Positions 10,522 to 21,300 of a DNA stretch of 60,000 nucleotides are shown one piece after another. The notes below the pieces were generated by a model. It searched no databases. It was not told where the DNA came from and worked only from the letters and a program-made list of their open reading frames with translations. The position numbers and the translations under genes are program-made. The stretch comes from Polytrichum commune (taxonomy: Eukaryota > Streptophyta > Polytrichopsida > Polytrichales > Polytrichaceae). The DNA lies in contig OX485804.1 of assembly GCA_950295325.1 (NCBI GenBank), positions 39,124,001 through 39,184,000 of the forward strand, read 5' to 3'. The first letter of the stretch is position 1, and every line of letters starts with the position of its first letter.

Positions 10522-11536
10522 CAGGGGCGGAGCCAAGATTTTGACATAGGGGGGTTGTCCTTAGAATATGGAAATATCCAATGTATATTTAATTTCTAAT
10601 TTTAATAGGTGGTCGAATTTGATTATTTATTGAGAGATTTGGACTCATCGAACTGACATCCCCACACGGGGAGGTCACTTCATTGTCAAGTTGACACCAC
10701 GTGCGGACAAAGTTTGCTATCCCTATATTACATGCCATATATAATTTTAAAATTTATGATATTTTTTCTACATATACAAAACCATTGATAGTATCTTTTG
10801 TATACTTTTTTGAAATTTTTAGTCATCTTTATTATTTGTAGTAATTGTTTTAGTTCATCTCTGTGTCATTCTAGTTAGAAACTATATTTTTTATGAAAAA
10901 AACAAATCATCAAATTTAGTTACCACTTTTAACTATGTCATAGGTACTGTGTATATCTACTCATGAAAAAAATTTGATAAAATTTTGACCCATTTTGGTG
11001 GTGCAACTTACCAAAAGAAGGATTTTTTGGTCGCACGTGGTGTTCAACTTGACAATGGAGTGATCTACCCGTGCATCCGCATGTATTTTTTGGTAGTGTT
11101 GTTGACATCCAAAGCTTTGGCAATGGTCTTTTTGATGTAGGTGATCATCAGAATGACCTGCCAATCATCGCCAATAGACATTACAGATAGTAAGAAGATG
11201 TCCGACTTTCCTTCAACGCACTCGTAGAAAACATTGCGAAAAAGAACCGTTGTCGTTTTCCCAGTGCGGCTCTTTTGACCAGCTTGCTCTGCAGTCGCTA
11301 AACGACTGCAAATATTTTTTGGTTCTACCAACTAAAATTTTAGGAATTTGGGGGCTTATAATATACCGCTGGAAAGGTCTTGAAAACACCTTTCCGCCGG
11401 TGCATTACACGTCCCAAAAATTTTAACATTGCAGTCACAAAACAAAAAAACAAAAAATCTATAATCGCTTTGGCATAGTTTTCTACTAGTGATGTCAGGA
11501 GGGACTGAGCTCCCCCCCCCCTTGGCTCCACCCCTG
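10522..11536 (+). mobile_element. hAT-like non-autonomous element with 8-bp TSD
   Basis: The left terminus is CAGGGGCGGAGCCAAG; the right terminus, reverse-complemented, is CAGGGGTGGAGCCAAG. Flanking 8-mers are ggtacatg (10514-10521) and ggtatatg (11537-11544), one mismatch, as expected for hAT insertion. The GGGGCGGAGCC end type is familiar from plant hAT derivatives. The 1015-bp element contains a nested family-D element at 10665-11073 and an 88-codon minus-strand open frame at 11065-11331 that is not obviously transposase. Confidence 0.85.
10665..11073 (+). mobile_element. TIR element, family D, copy 1, nested in the hAT element
   Basis: The left end CACGGGGAGGTCACTTCATT and the right end in reverse complement CACGGGTAGATCACTCCATT are near-identical and continue through GTCAAGTTGA and CACCACGTGCG, giving a TIR of about 45 bp. 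The flanking 8-mers are catcccca (10657-10664) and catccgca (11074-11081), one mismatch. A related copy is at 26053-26605. No coding capacity. The long TIR with an 8-bp duplication fits a hAT or Mutator derivative. Confidence 0.82.
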
Positions 11537-11617
11537 GGTATATGATTATGCATCATGGATGGAGCGATGACCCGTGGTTGACGACAATGTGGGCATATGG
11601 ATAATGATAGTGCCACC

Positions 11618-11849
11618 CAGTGATCGGGGAGATTTTTGGGCATGCTAATTGGTTGAGATCCTAGTGTTAGCCAATCCAACCGGTTACATGTTGACATCCT
11701 TTAATTTTCCTTTATTAAATTGGGGTAAATTCTTCTATAAATTCCTCTAAAATGATCGATAATTTTCCTGTAGTCTTGAACTTCAACCGGTTATTTCCCA
11801 AACTCAACTGGTTCATTTGTAAGGAATTGCCGGTTCTCCCCGATCATTG
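11618..11849 (+). mobile_element. Complete hAT-like MITE, family B, with perfect 8-bp TSD
   Basis: A 232-bp element with TIRs CAGTGATCGGGGAGA (left) and CAATGATCGGGGAGA (right, reverse complement), flanked on both sides by gtgccacc (11610-11617 and 11850-11857). It is the reference copy for partial or diverged relatives at 3627, 9301, 20777 and about 25880. Internal blocks such as tccaaccggttacatgttga and gaacttcaaccggttat are shared by these copies. Non-coding. Confidence 0.88.
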
Positions 11850-11857
11850 GTGCCACC

Positions 11858-13664
11858 TAGCATGAGGAGACATTCCTCCTCGGTGGCTTACCGAGAGTGT
11901 GGTAGCCAATTAATGTGGACACTGAGAATGCGGTTCATTGCAATTTTAGAGCACTCATATTGTTCATGCACTATGTTGCATTAGGATGTGGGTTTGAGTG
12001 GGTTACGGATTGCTCATTGCGATATGGAGGAATTTACATTTAAACAACGTGACAATGTTGGTAAGGATTGCGAGGCTCGAGTAGAGAGTAGGGTTTGTCA
12101 TGGTATGTATTTGGGTGGATTGGACACATGAAGGCATGGAGACTTTGATCACAATTCCTTGTAGTGGGTGACTATGCTACTATTTAAATAGCAAGGACCA
12201 TGACTATTTGCGGGACATGCGTTGCCAAGCTTTGCTTGAAGGGATGTACATTGTGTCCAAAAGAATCCAATGAGCTTTATGATTGCGTGTGCGTGTCTTT
12301 TGGTTGCGATTTGGTACGAACAAATAAAATTCAAACAAAAGGATTGGAACTTGCTAATAAAAAATTCAAAAATAAAGCAATGTCCATATAGATTCGTTGT
12401 TCATCAATAAATGAAACTTCAAGGAGAGCATTTCGTGCCAAAAATAAAATATCTGGATTGTTCCATAAGATGTAAAGCAAAATTTAAAATCTAGATTTCA
12501 TTGTTTTAGAGTCTTTCCACCTTTTAAGCCTTACGAGCCTTTTATTTTCTCTTGCATTCACACCGTTCTCTAACCTTTTATTTGAGGGCTCGTGACTGAA
12601 ACATAAGGGCGCTACTTTGAATTGGTCCTTAAGAGTTGTTTTGCAAGTGCATCATTCTTACGGTTTCCGCATTTTTTGTGAGCTTCCGTAGTGGAAATTG
12701 TAGAAATTGTAGGTGTAAGGTAGCACCTTCTTCAATGTTCATGCACCGGGAACATCATCTGTTGAGGGGAAAAAAAAATAGAAACGCAATGCATGTCATT
12801 TAGGGTTTAGGGGTATAGGGGGTTGGCAACACAATTAGACGTTTTTTTTTGTTTTCTATGTGTCCGTTTGGTGCTTTGCATACGATGAAAATAGGAGAGA
12901 GGAAATCCCAAAAATCCTCGCGTCTCCTTATTCTTGAAATTATTGGATGAGCACGCGGTTGTTGGGTCAACCTAGGGTAAGTTGTGGCTGAACATTGACC
13001 GTCTAAATGTATTTTTTGAAAAGTTTGTGACAACGTCCTAGATATTTTTTGGCTCCAACACGTGGAAGCACTTTGCTAATTATGGCTTAAACCCCATTGC
13101 TTCAAGCCAAAGGCTTCAGATTGCCACGTACAAAACAACCTCTTGCTAGTATTGCAACGCCCAACAAAGTTGCAAATCAAGTGAATGCAGGTAATTGGAT
13201 CACTTTGTCAAAGCATGAAGGAGAAGATACGAAAGTGTTGTACCTTGTGCACCTAGCTAGATGAATTAACTTGGGTGAAGAAAATTAGAACACGACATTT
13301 GTACATCAAGATGAAGATTCAGATAGCCACATCTAGGTTTAGAGTTGCAGATAGAATGAGAGACAAATGCGTAAAATGATGTCGGAAAACTATGGGGGAG
13401 CAAGGATTGCCTTTCTAAACACCGTGTCCTTGGCTGCATAAACATACGACCCTGTGGCCGAGAAGAGAAACAAAACCCCCCTACTTGTCTATCCTAATTT
13501 CAAAGCAACTAGCCAATTTGGGTCTCTCAAGAAAGCTCTAAAATAACACAACAGTCCCTATATGAAGTTGCGGAAATGACAAAGGGTGGCGCCAATTCCA
13601 AGGAGCTGATCCTAGAGCTCAAATCCCATGATAGGCATGGACCCAATGTGGAACTCAACATATG
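11858..13664. other. No recognised gene
   Basis: AT-rich DNA with only short frames. A tttagggtttagggg telomere-like motif lies at about 12799. I find no splice-linked exons. Confidence 0.35.
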
Positions 13665-13677
13665 TGTCTCAAAGTTG

Positions 13678-14045
13678 AGGCACCACGGGCCTTGGCTTGG
13701 TGGTTCGGGTTCATGGCCCCCAATGAGGAGGTTGTGGGTTCTATTCCCCATGCCGGCGTGGTGCTCACCACCTTAGTCCACCCAACTATGGTGGGGGGGT
13801 CCTTGGACCTTGTTGTATGGGCACCTCAAAGACCTTTGGGGGGATACCATGTCCGGTATCTTCAAGGCACTAGTGGCTAGCTAGGAACTAGTATAGTGTG
13901 TCACTATAGTGCCCATCCTCGAAAGGGGAGAGTAGTATTGTCCCAATGTCCCCTTGTCCGGTGGGCATTGGGTCACTGACATTGCGAACGGACACTTTAT
14001 TCACGCCGGCGCCTTGCTAAAAAAAGATTGGAGTTTCTATCTATC
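13678..14045 (+). mobile_element. tRNA-derived SINE
   Basis: The 5' region carries pol III promoter-like boxes in tRNA spacing: A box TGGCTTGGTGG near 13693 and B box GGTTCTATTCC near 13737. A tRNA-unrelated body follows, ending near an A-run (about 14020) and a short tatctatc tail. A 13-bp direct repeat, tgtctcaaagttg, flanks it at 13665-13677 and 14046-14058, as expected for target-primed insertion. The length of 368 bp is normal for a plant SINE. The tail after the A-run is slightly unusual. No second copy is in the window. Confidence 0.8.
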
Positions 14046-14058
14046 TGTCTCAAAGTTG

Positions 14059-16817
14059 CATTTGCTATACGGCTTGCATGACGTGGATGCCATGTCATCC
14101 TTAGGTGTACTTCGACGACAACAACAAAGGCGAGGCGATTGCAACAAGAAGAACGAGCATTGGAAATGACGAGAAGCATTGAAACAAGAGGGATCTAGGT
14201 TCCAATGACGACCATTGTGAAGTCCCTTAGCTTTGTGAGGAGATCCTCTTCCACACGTGCCCCGGTGGGAGCTTCATTGCAAGGGCGTTGAAAGGGTAAA
14301 GCACCCAAGAAGCCTCCTCTCCCATTGCCCAAGAAGGAACGATGCATCATGGGAACAAGTTCCACAATGCCCTTTATAGAAGAAGCGATTTCCGTACGAA
14401 TAGTAATTGTCGGGAGCACGCATGGTCAAGTATACGGAAAAAGATGCTTTGGTATATTAAAAGCATAATGTCTTTGGTCAAATCCCTAGAAATAGAAGCC
14501 ATGTGTTGGTTGAACTAGAATTTTTTTCAAGGTGCCCTCTACTGTTGTGTTAGTTATTCAAGTATAGGATAGTTAATTTCTATGTCCAAGGAAAACCTTC
14601 TCATACTACAACCACTGTTGTGATCCGCATGCATGTGCCCCCCCAATCCCACCCACTCCCAATTGTCCACCAAATGCCACACGCAAAGATATCTTGCAGC
14701 TTGTGCTCAGTGAATTAGAACGAATGCAACAACATTATCAATGAGAGGCATAAACAAAGGCTCATGCTAAAGCATAACTTGATTATCCTAAACCACCATG
14801 TGTTCCCATCCCTAAGCCTTTGGGCCTTCGGCATCTTTGTACCATGGGCCTAATCCCCTATGACCTCCGTAAGGGCAACTTGGAAGCCTTCAAAACCCAT
14901 GTGCAAGCTTGATCTCTAGAAACACATTCTTCATTTGTTTAATTATGGTTGCATACGGATCCTTCATGTTGCAAAAGAATCAGGTATGTACTCCTTCATT
15001 CCTTAATGACCCCACCTTGGAACATATGCTTAACAATTGCTTTTTCAACGAATTCTCAAATTTTGGACTACATGAGTTGAACACTTGATTCATTTACATG
15101 CTTGGTGCACATTGCATACTTGTTGTCCTTGATCTATAATTCTACATGTACCTTGTCCCCATCCATTGTCCTCATTTTGATGTATGTATGTATTTCTTGC
15201 CTCATAGAAAAATGTAAGTTACAAAGTTTGTTATGGAAATACAAGACCCCGATATCTAGCAGGCACAACTTTGTTGTCTTTTCCACTGTGTTGACACTAT
15301 CATAAATTCCTTTGCGTAGGAGCACATTAGGCCACAATAGGACATGTACCACTAGAGATTTGTGCAACGGCTCATGGATGCCAAACTATTGGCTTTCACA
15401 TGTGAGCAGGATCCTGACATCTTCAGGCAATATTTGGGATGACACCTAGAACTGTATTAAGGGATTGTACCTCCATTCTTCTTGGTGCACACCAAACATG
15501 CGTCACAAGAAATCTTTCACATACTACTAGCAATCCATCTGTCACCACTTATATACCATGTCCCTTGGTTGGTCTTCTTTGTGAGGCAATTCGTAACATG
15601 TCTTTTTCCCACCCTTTGTTGGGTAATAAGAGATCACACCTCCTTGATTGGATGAGAGTTACCACTAAGCCTCATTACAACGCAGCATGATTTTTGGCAC
15701 CTAAGTGGACCCTCATGTCTTTGGTGCTTGCAAAGTGGATAATGACAACGATTGGGGTGTAGAGGTGGATGCAACATGGTCTACTCTGCAATCTTCGGAC
15801 TCACGTTTATAAATTTCAAGTAAATATTCTAGTGTATGAAGCTTTGCTCAGCTTTGCATAGGGACATCACATCAACCTATAATTTGCAATCTCTAAGTAC
15901 TACAACTATATAGTACTTTGAAGCTCATGTGGTGGATCAAACACTTGTTAGAGCCACTTGTTAATCCTAGTTGGCAAAGTGATGATCAAGGCTAAGGAAG
16001 TAGGAGGAGGAGCTAAAGTGTGTTGATATCAATTGAGGTTTGGAGCTTGGTAAGGACTCATGATTGAGGGATGATTGTAGCTTTGAGAGTGGGAGTGCAA
16101 TGGTTGTCAAGTGGGGTGCAGATGGAGATCACTAACCTTTTGGAATGTTTCTTAGATTTATAGTATTATGGTAGAGGTATTGTCAAATCTCGTAGATCTA
16201 TTAGTGACCTGATTTGCAAATAAAAAGCTACCAACCTTCAATTTGTTGTGTACTTAGTTGTTGATGGTTTATGTCTTACACCGTTACACCTCAATATGTT
16301 GTGGAAATTAGCATCTTGGAAGAGAGTAACGGAGGTTTGCTTTGTATGAATACTTAGTTTGAAAAGAAATCCTTATTGGATTTTGATGGACAATTAAAGT
16401 GCATTGAATTAAGGGTGGGGTGATTCAAGTGCTACAATATTTTCCCAAGTTAGACATCTAGTTGGCCAATCCAACCTTTCTAGCACTACATGACCACAAC
16501 CTTGAAGGAAACAACTTGGGTAAGAATTGAAGATGAATACGATAGAAACTCTATAATACACAAATTGTCAAGTTGTAAACTCCAACACCTACAATATTTT
16601 TAAAAGGTACAAGGCAACCCTACTTCAATGTAATGGGAGAATTTCCCTCCAAAAGTTAACCTCTTGGGACACTGTTGGCACATTGTTTAATCCAATCATT
16701 TCAAACCATTTTTAAGACGTTATTCAAAATTGTTTTGGTGGGGGAGGGATAAAGCATGTCCATCTAAGAGAGCAAGCAATGTTTCGTGAACTCACAACAC
16801 ACATTTTGTATATGTGC
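14059..16817. other. No recognised gene or element
   Basis: About 2.8 kb with only short frames on both strands. I could not link any of them by splice sites or match them to a family. Probably degraded repeat DNA. Confidence 0.35.
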
Positions 16818-16820
16818 TAA

Positions 16821-17720
16821 GAGCATCCGCAATGCACCTGCTAGCGGCACCCGTCAACCGTGTTTGGCGGGTGTGGCAATTTCTGCGTGCCTCAATGGGC
16901 TCGGGAAGACTCCTGCTAGTCTTCCGTGTCTCGCCAAATACCTCCCGGTCTCAGCAAGTTTTGTCCCTTTTCCGTGAGCTCTGTTCCTCCCACTAGACAA
17001 AGTCAACGCCATGATGGCAGTCGTAGCTGCATTTTTGTTGAATTTGCAGCTCTAGCAACAATAAATAAATAAATAAATAAATAATGGGTTCTTTCTTGGT
17101 TTCACACCTATAGGTGTAGTCAAAATTTGTATTGCAACTCCATGTTGGTTTCACAACTACAACAACATTTTCATTTTTTTCAACCTTGTTCGGTTGATGT
17201 CACAACTACAGCCGCGGTTTTAAAAAACTTTCCATGTCGTGGTTTCCTGTCTTCTTCATCGTGATTTTTTTGGGTGTTTGTTTCATGTCTTGATGTTGGT
17301 CTCATTTTTCTCTCTCCGTTTTGCGTCTTCATGGTGGCCTGATTTTTTTGCTTTTCTTTTCATGTCTTTATGCTGGTTTTTTTTCCCATCTTCGTTTCCT
17401 GTCGTGATGCTGGTTTTTTTTCCATCTTCGTTCAAATCCCAATCACATTAGTCACATTAGTGTGCTGTGATTAATGTGACTAATGTCCTAGCAAGGCATT
17501 AGTCATATAATCGTACTAAATCATCCATAACTCTCACATATTCATTCTAAAATTCCTACAACACCACCATGGCCTTGGGAATGGGTACCGGAACTGCATG
17601 ATGGGTGCTGCGTTGAGGCGCCTACCCGGCACTTCCCCACGCCACTGGCCCGCACTACCCCATGGCCCCGTCAAATAACCTTTGACGGGCACATCTAATA
17701 GGCGCTCATTGACAATGCTC
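16821..17720 (+). mobile_element. PIF/Harbinger-like non-autonomous element, TAA TSD
   Basis: The left end GAGCATCCGCAATG and the right end in reverse complement GAGCATTGTCAATG form the TIR. TAA flanks both sides (16818-16820, 17721-17723), the 3-bp target type of PIF/Harbinger. The 900-bp interior is non-coding. It contains an AAAT microsatellite at about 17060-17086 and repeated ttttttttcc/catcttcg motifs at about 17377-17430. Confidence 0.78.
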
Positions 17721-17723
17721 TAA

Positions 17724-18359
17724 CGTGTGGTAATGGCAACCTTTTTGTCTTCAGCAACACATCATAGAGACTTTTTATTTCCTTCACCGTGGGCCACCAA
17801 CCATTTTCACTATATTCCATTGAGAATTTGGAACCCAGGTCCATTCACATGAAAACGTCTTGGGAAAACTTACTGGCCTTCAATGATAAGATAGTGGCAT
17901 GTGCACGTTGACCCCAAAAAATCTACTATTGTGGGCTTTTGGATTTCCTACAATTCATTGTGTGGTTCTAAGCTCAATGTAACGTCCAGCCACACTGGCG
18001 GTTAGGAAATAATTATGTTAAAACTCAACAACTTGAATTTGAAGCCCCACCACCGTTGGCAAATATAGTGAGCTTATAAGTTAAGAAGAACATATTTTGG
18101 CCTTCTCTTCTAGCTTCTAAATTGATGTAACTCCATGAGAGGAGTTAAAATTTAATTGGACTAGTTAAGTTATGAGTCGAGTTAATGGGATAATTAGCAA
18201 TAGCTAAGATGAGACCTCTCCTTCACACTCCTAATAATCATTGGTTCAAGTTAATAGGCGGTGCATCCTTTTTGAACCGCTACTGAATGAGACGTTGCAG
18301 ACTACGACAAAATCACGCCACATTAAATATGGTGTAGCTGAACAATGAAGGTGAGCCAT
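17724..18359. other. 3' flank of the P450 gene
   Basis: Contains the presumed P450 3' UTR on the minus strand. No other gene is recognised. Confidence 0.4.
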
Positions 18360-21300
18360 CTAATAAAGTGTTGCGAGACACTTTGGGGTTGCCAACAACT
18401 GGAGCGGGGTTTTTTTGTTGAGCACGCCTACAAACAACTCGGTAACGTCGAGGTCGCGAGGATCTTGGGAGTCGCCAACAGGGAGCGACCAGTCGAAGTT
18501 TTGCAACATGTGCGCCAACACGATGTGCACCATCACGTTGCCGAGGCCAGCCCCGGGGCAAATCCGCCGGCCCACGCCGTACGGCTCAAGCTGGTAGTGA
18601 TCGAAGGCGGCCGTGGCCGAGACCTCGGGCTGCGCGAGGAACCGCTCCGGCTGAAACTCGTCGGGGCTCTCGTACACGCTTGGGTCGCGATGGATGGCGA
18701 ACAAGTTCATCATGAGGCGCGTGCCGGCGGGGAACGTGAACCCCGAGATCTCCACCTCCTTCGTGGACTCCCGGGGGATGGACATGGCCACCGGCGGGTG
18801 CACGCGGAAAACCTCCTTCACAAACGCTTGCAAATACGGGAGGCTTGGGATGTCCGACTCTTGCACCAACCGCTCCTTCCCCACCACCGACTCCACCTCC
18901 GCTTGCACTCTCCGCATCGCGTCCGGGTTCCGCATCAGCTCCGTCATCGCCCACTCGATCGTGGTGGAGCACGTTTCCGTCCCCGCGACCAACATGTCCT
19001 GCAGCGAGTACCAAGGCGTCGAGAACAAGATGGGATTGGAGTCGATATTAACCCTTAAAGGACATATGCTTTCCCGATACCACACCCAAAATATCTTTTA
19101 AAATCCATTTTAAGCATGATTGACCAATTAATTTACATAGGCTCTATTCTAAAGAAGTATAGATCTTGCTAAGGTGCTCGATTTGGCATTCTAAAAACCC
19201 CATTTGGTGCAATGGAGTAGAAGTTTTGAACAAGATTCTCCCAAAATAATACCAAGCCCGTGGGGCAGCATTGTCCTTTAAGGGTTAACTCTCTACAACA
19301 AACTTGTTGTGGTTGTTGCAGTATGCCAGATCCAGGCAACGTCTCTTGTTTCATATTTTATTGTTCCGTGAGTCAGAATCTCCAAGCGTTCAATATTAAA
19401 CCATGAAGGACACATAACAACAATGACTCAACATTAAACGCTGGCTACTAGCATTTTGATATACAAAAATAGGGGTTGTGCGAGGCATTTACCACGACCA
19501 CTTGCTTGAGGACTTCATCCGAAAGGGTATCCTTGTCCGACATGAGCATATCCAGAAAGTCCTGGTCCTTAAACTCATCACCACGAGCGTCTCGTAACTT
19601 CCGGCGTTCCTCGAGCTGCATCATGTTGGTGCAAATTCCAAATGCAACCTTCTTAACTTCCCACATCCATTTGTCCCAACCCTGGAGTTTTGTCACGAAC
19701 CTCAAGTACGGGATGAAGTCACTGATGAGGAAGACGCCAAAGACCTCCAAAAACCCTGTGATCATGGTCATAAATTTTTCCGTTTCTTGTTGATTGTCTG
19801 CCAAGTCCGTTCCATAGAACCTGAATCAAGGGAAAATCATTCAAAAGGAACCGAACCAGCAGAAGTAAGAATGGGCAATTCTTGGGGAGATCACTCTTTG
19901 GAAGATAGTAAATGCACCTCTACTTCAGAAGCGAGTCTTAAAGCGGTACTTTCTACCTCCCCAGTTGTTACCCAACTACTAGTAGGGACACGTGAAAAAA
20001 ATATAAGGTGGAACACGATCTAGATGAGTAAAATTTACAACACACTAAACACAAATACAGGGGTCTAGGACTTTGCCTTGAAAATATATTGAGTATATAT
20101 TTCTTATTAGGACAACTAGATTTGAGTGGTATTTGGTTTGGTGTGGCTCCAAGCACGGCTACCATAAAAGCTTGTGGTTAAAAGAAATTGGACTACTTGC
20201 TCAAAATATGATGACCACTCTAGGCTCAACAAACATAATTTGGGGACTCATGTGACGATGTAACGAGCATGAGAATCTTCATTTAAAAAATGATAAGATA
20301 TTCATATGAGCTCCAAGTATTATGAGGAATGAGGACAACTTTACACAACTCCTTTGTTGCGTTCCATGGGACCATATATCACATGAGCATAATTAAACTT
20401 TAATTCCAGGATTCCCTGTCTATGGGGAGCACTCAAGCTGTATAATGTAAAATTTTTGACAAGCCGTTGTAAATTATCAAAGTTTTTTAAGTGTAACCTC
20501 TTTCTTTGAAAAATGACCATGATGTGACTGCTTATGCTTAATGTTATGTGGTTGCTTACGCTTAATGTTATGTAGCTATGGCCTCGATGTGCACTTGCTA
20601 ACCACCTCATACTAATCGGGTGTTTCCATATCCTAGAAATAGTGGGCTAGTTAAAAACACTAACCATTTCAAACCCACCTACCTTAGTTTTGTGAGTATT
20701 ACCAAAATGATTCATTTATTCATTTTCTACCCATGAGTTGCAACGGATGGTTGGAGTGGCCAAGTTTGTCTCTTAGTAGTGTCCAGGGAGACTGTTCGGT
20801 CAAAATCCTAGTGTTTCCAGGTTCCATGCTCACATCTTTTGGATTTTGTTTATTAATTCGAGGGATATTCCGTAGACTCCTCGAAACGATCGGTACTTTC
20901 TCTGAAGCTCTTGAATTTCAACTGGTTATTTCTGAAACTCAACCGCTTCATCTGTAACTAGGGGTCGGTTCTCCCCGTTCATTGTCTCCTCGCGAACATC
21001 AAAGGATTAAAGCTGCAGCTTTTATTGACAAGGAGTGAGATGAGCTCGGGGGAAATTACTTAATGCCGAATCGATCGATAGATGTACCTTTTGTTGAAGA
21101 CCATGCGCGTCACGTTGTTGCACATGACGGAGTAGAGCCATTTCTTGAGGTTGGTGGCGTCGCCCTTGAGGGATTGGTCCCGAAGCACCCTCATCATGTT
21201 GTGAATCTCCTCCGTCCGCGCCCGCTGGAGCATTGCCATGCTCTTGGAGCTGAAGAGCTCCGTGTTGCAAATCCGCCGGAGGTGTCGCCAGTGGGGGCCG

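Noticed and set aside
18345-19058. 237-codon plus-strand frame
   Set aside because: Antisense shadow of the GC-rich last exon of the P450.
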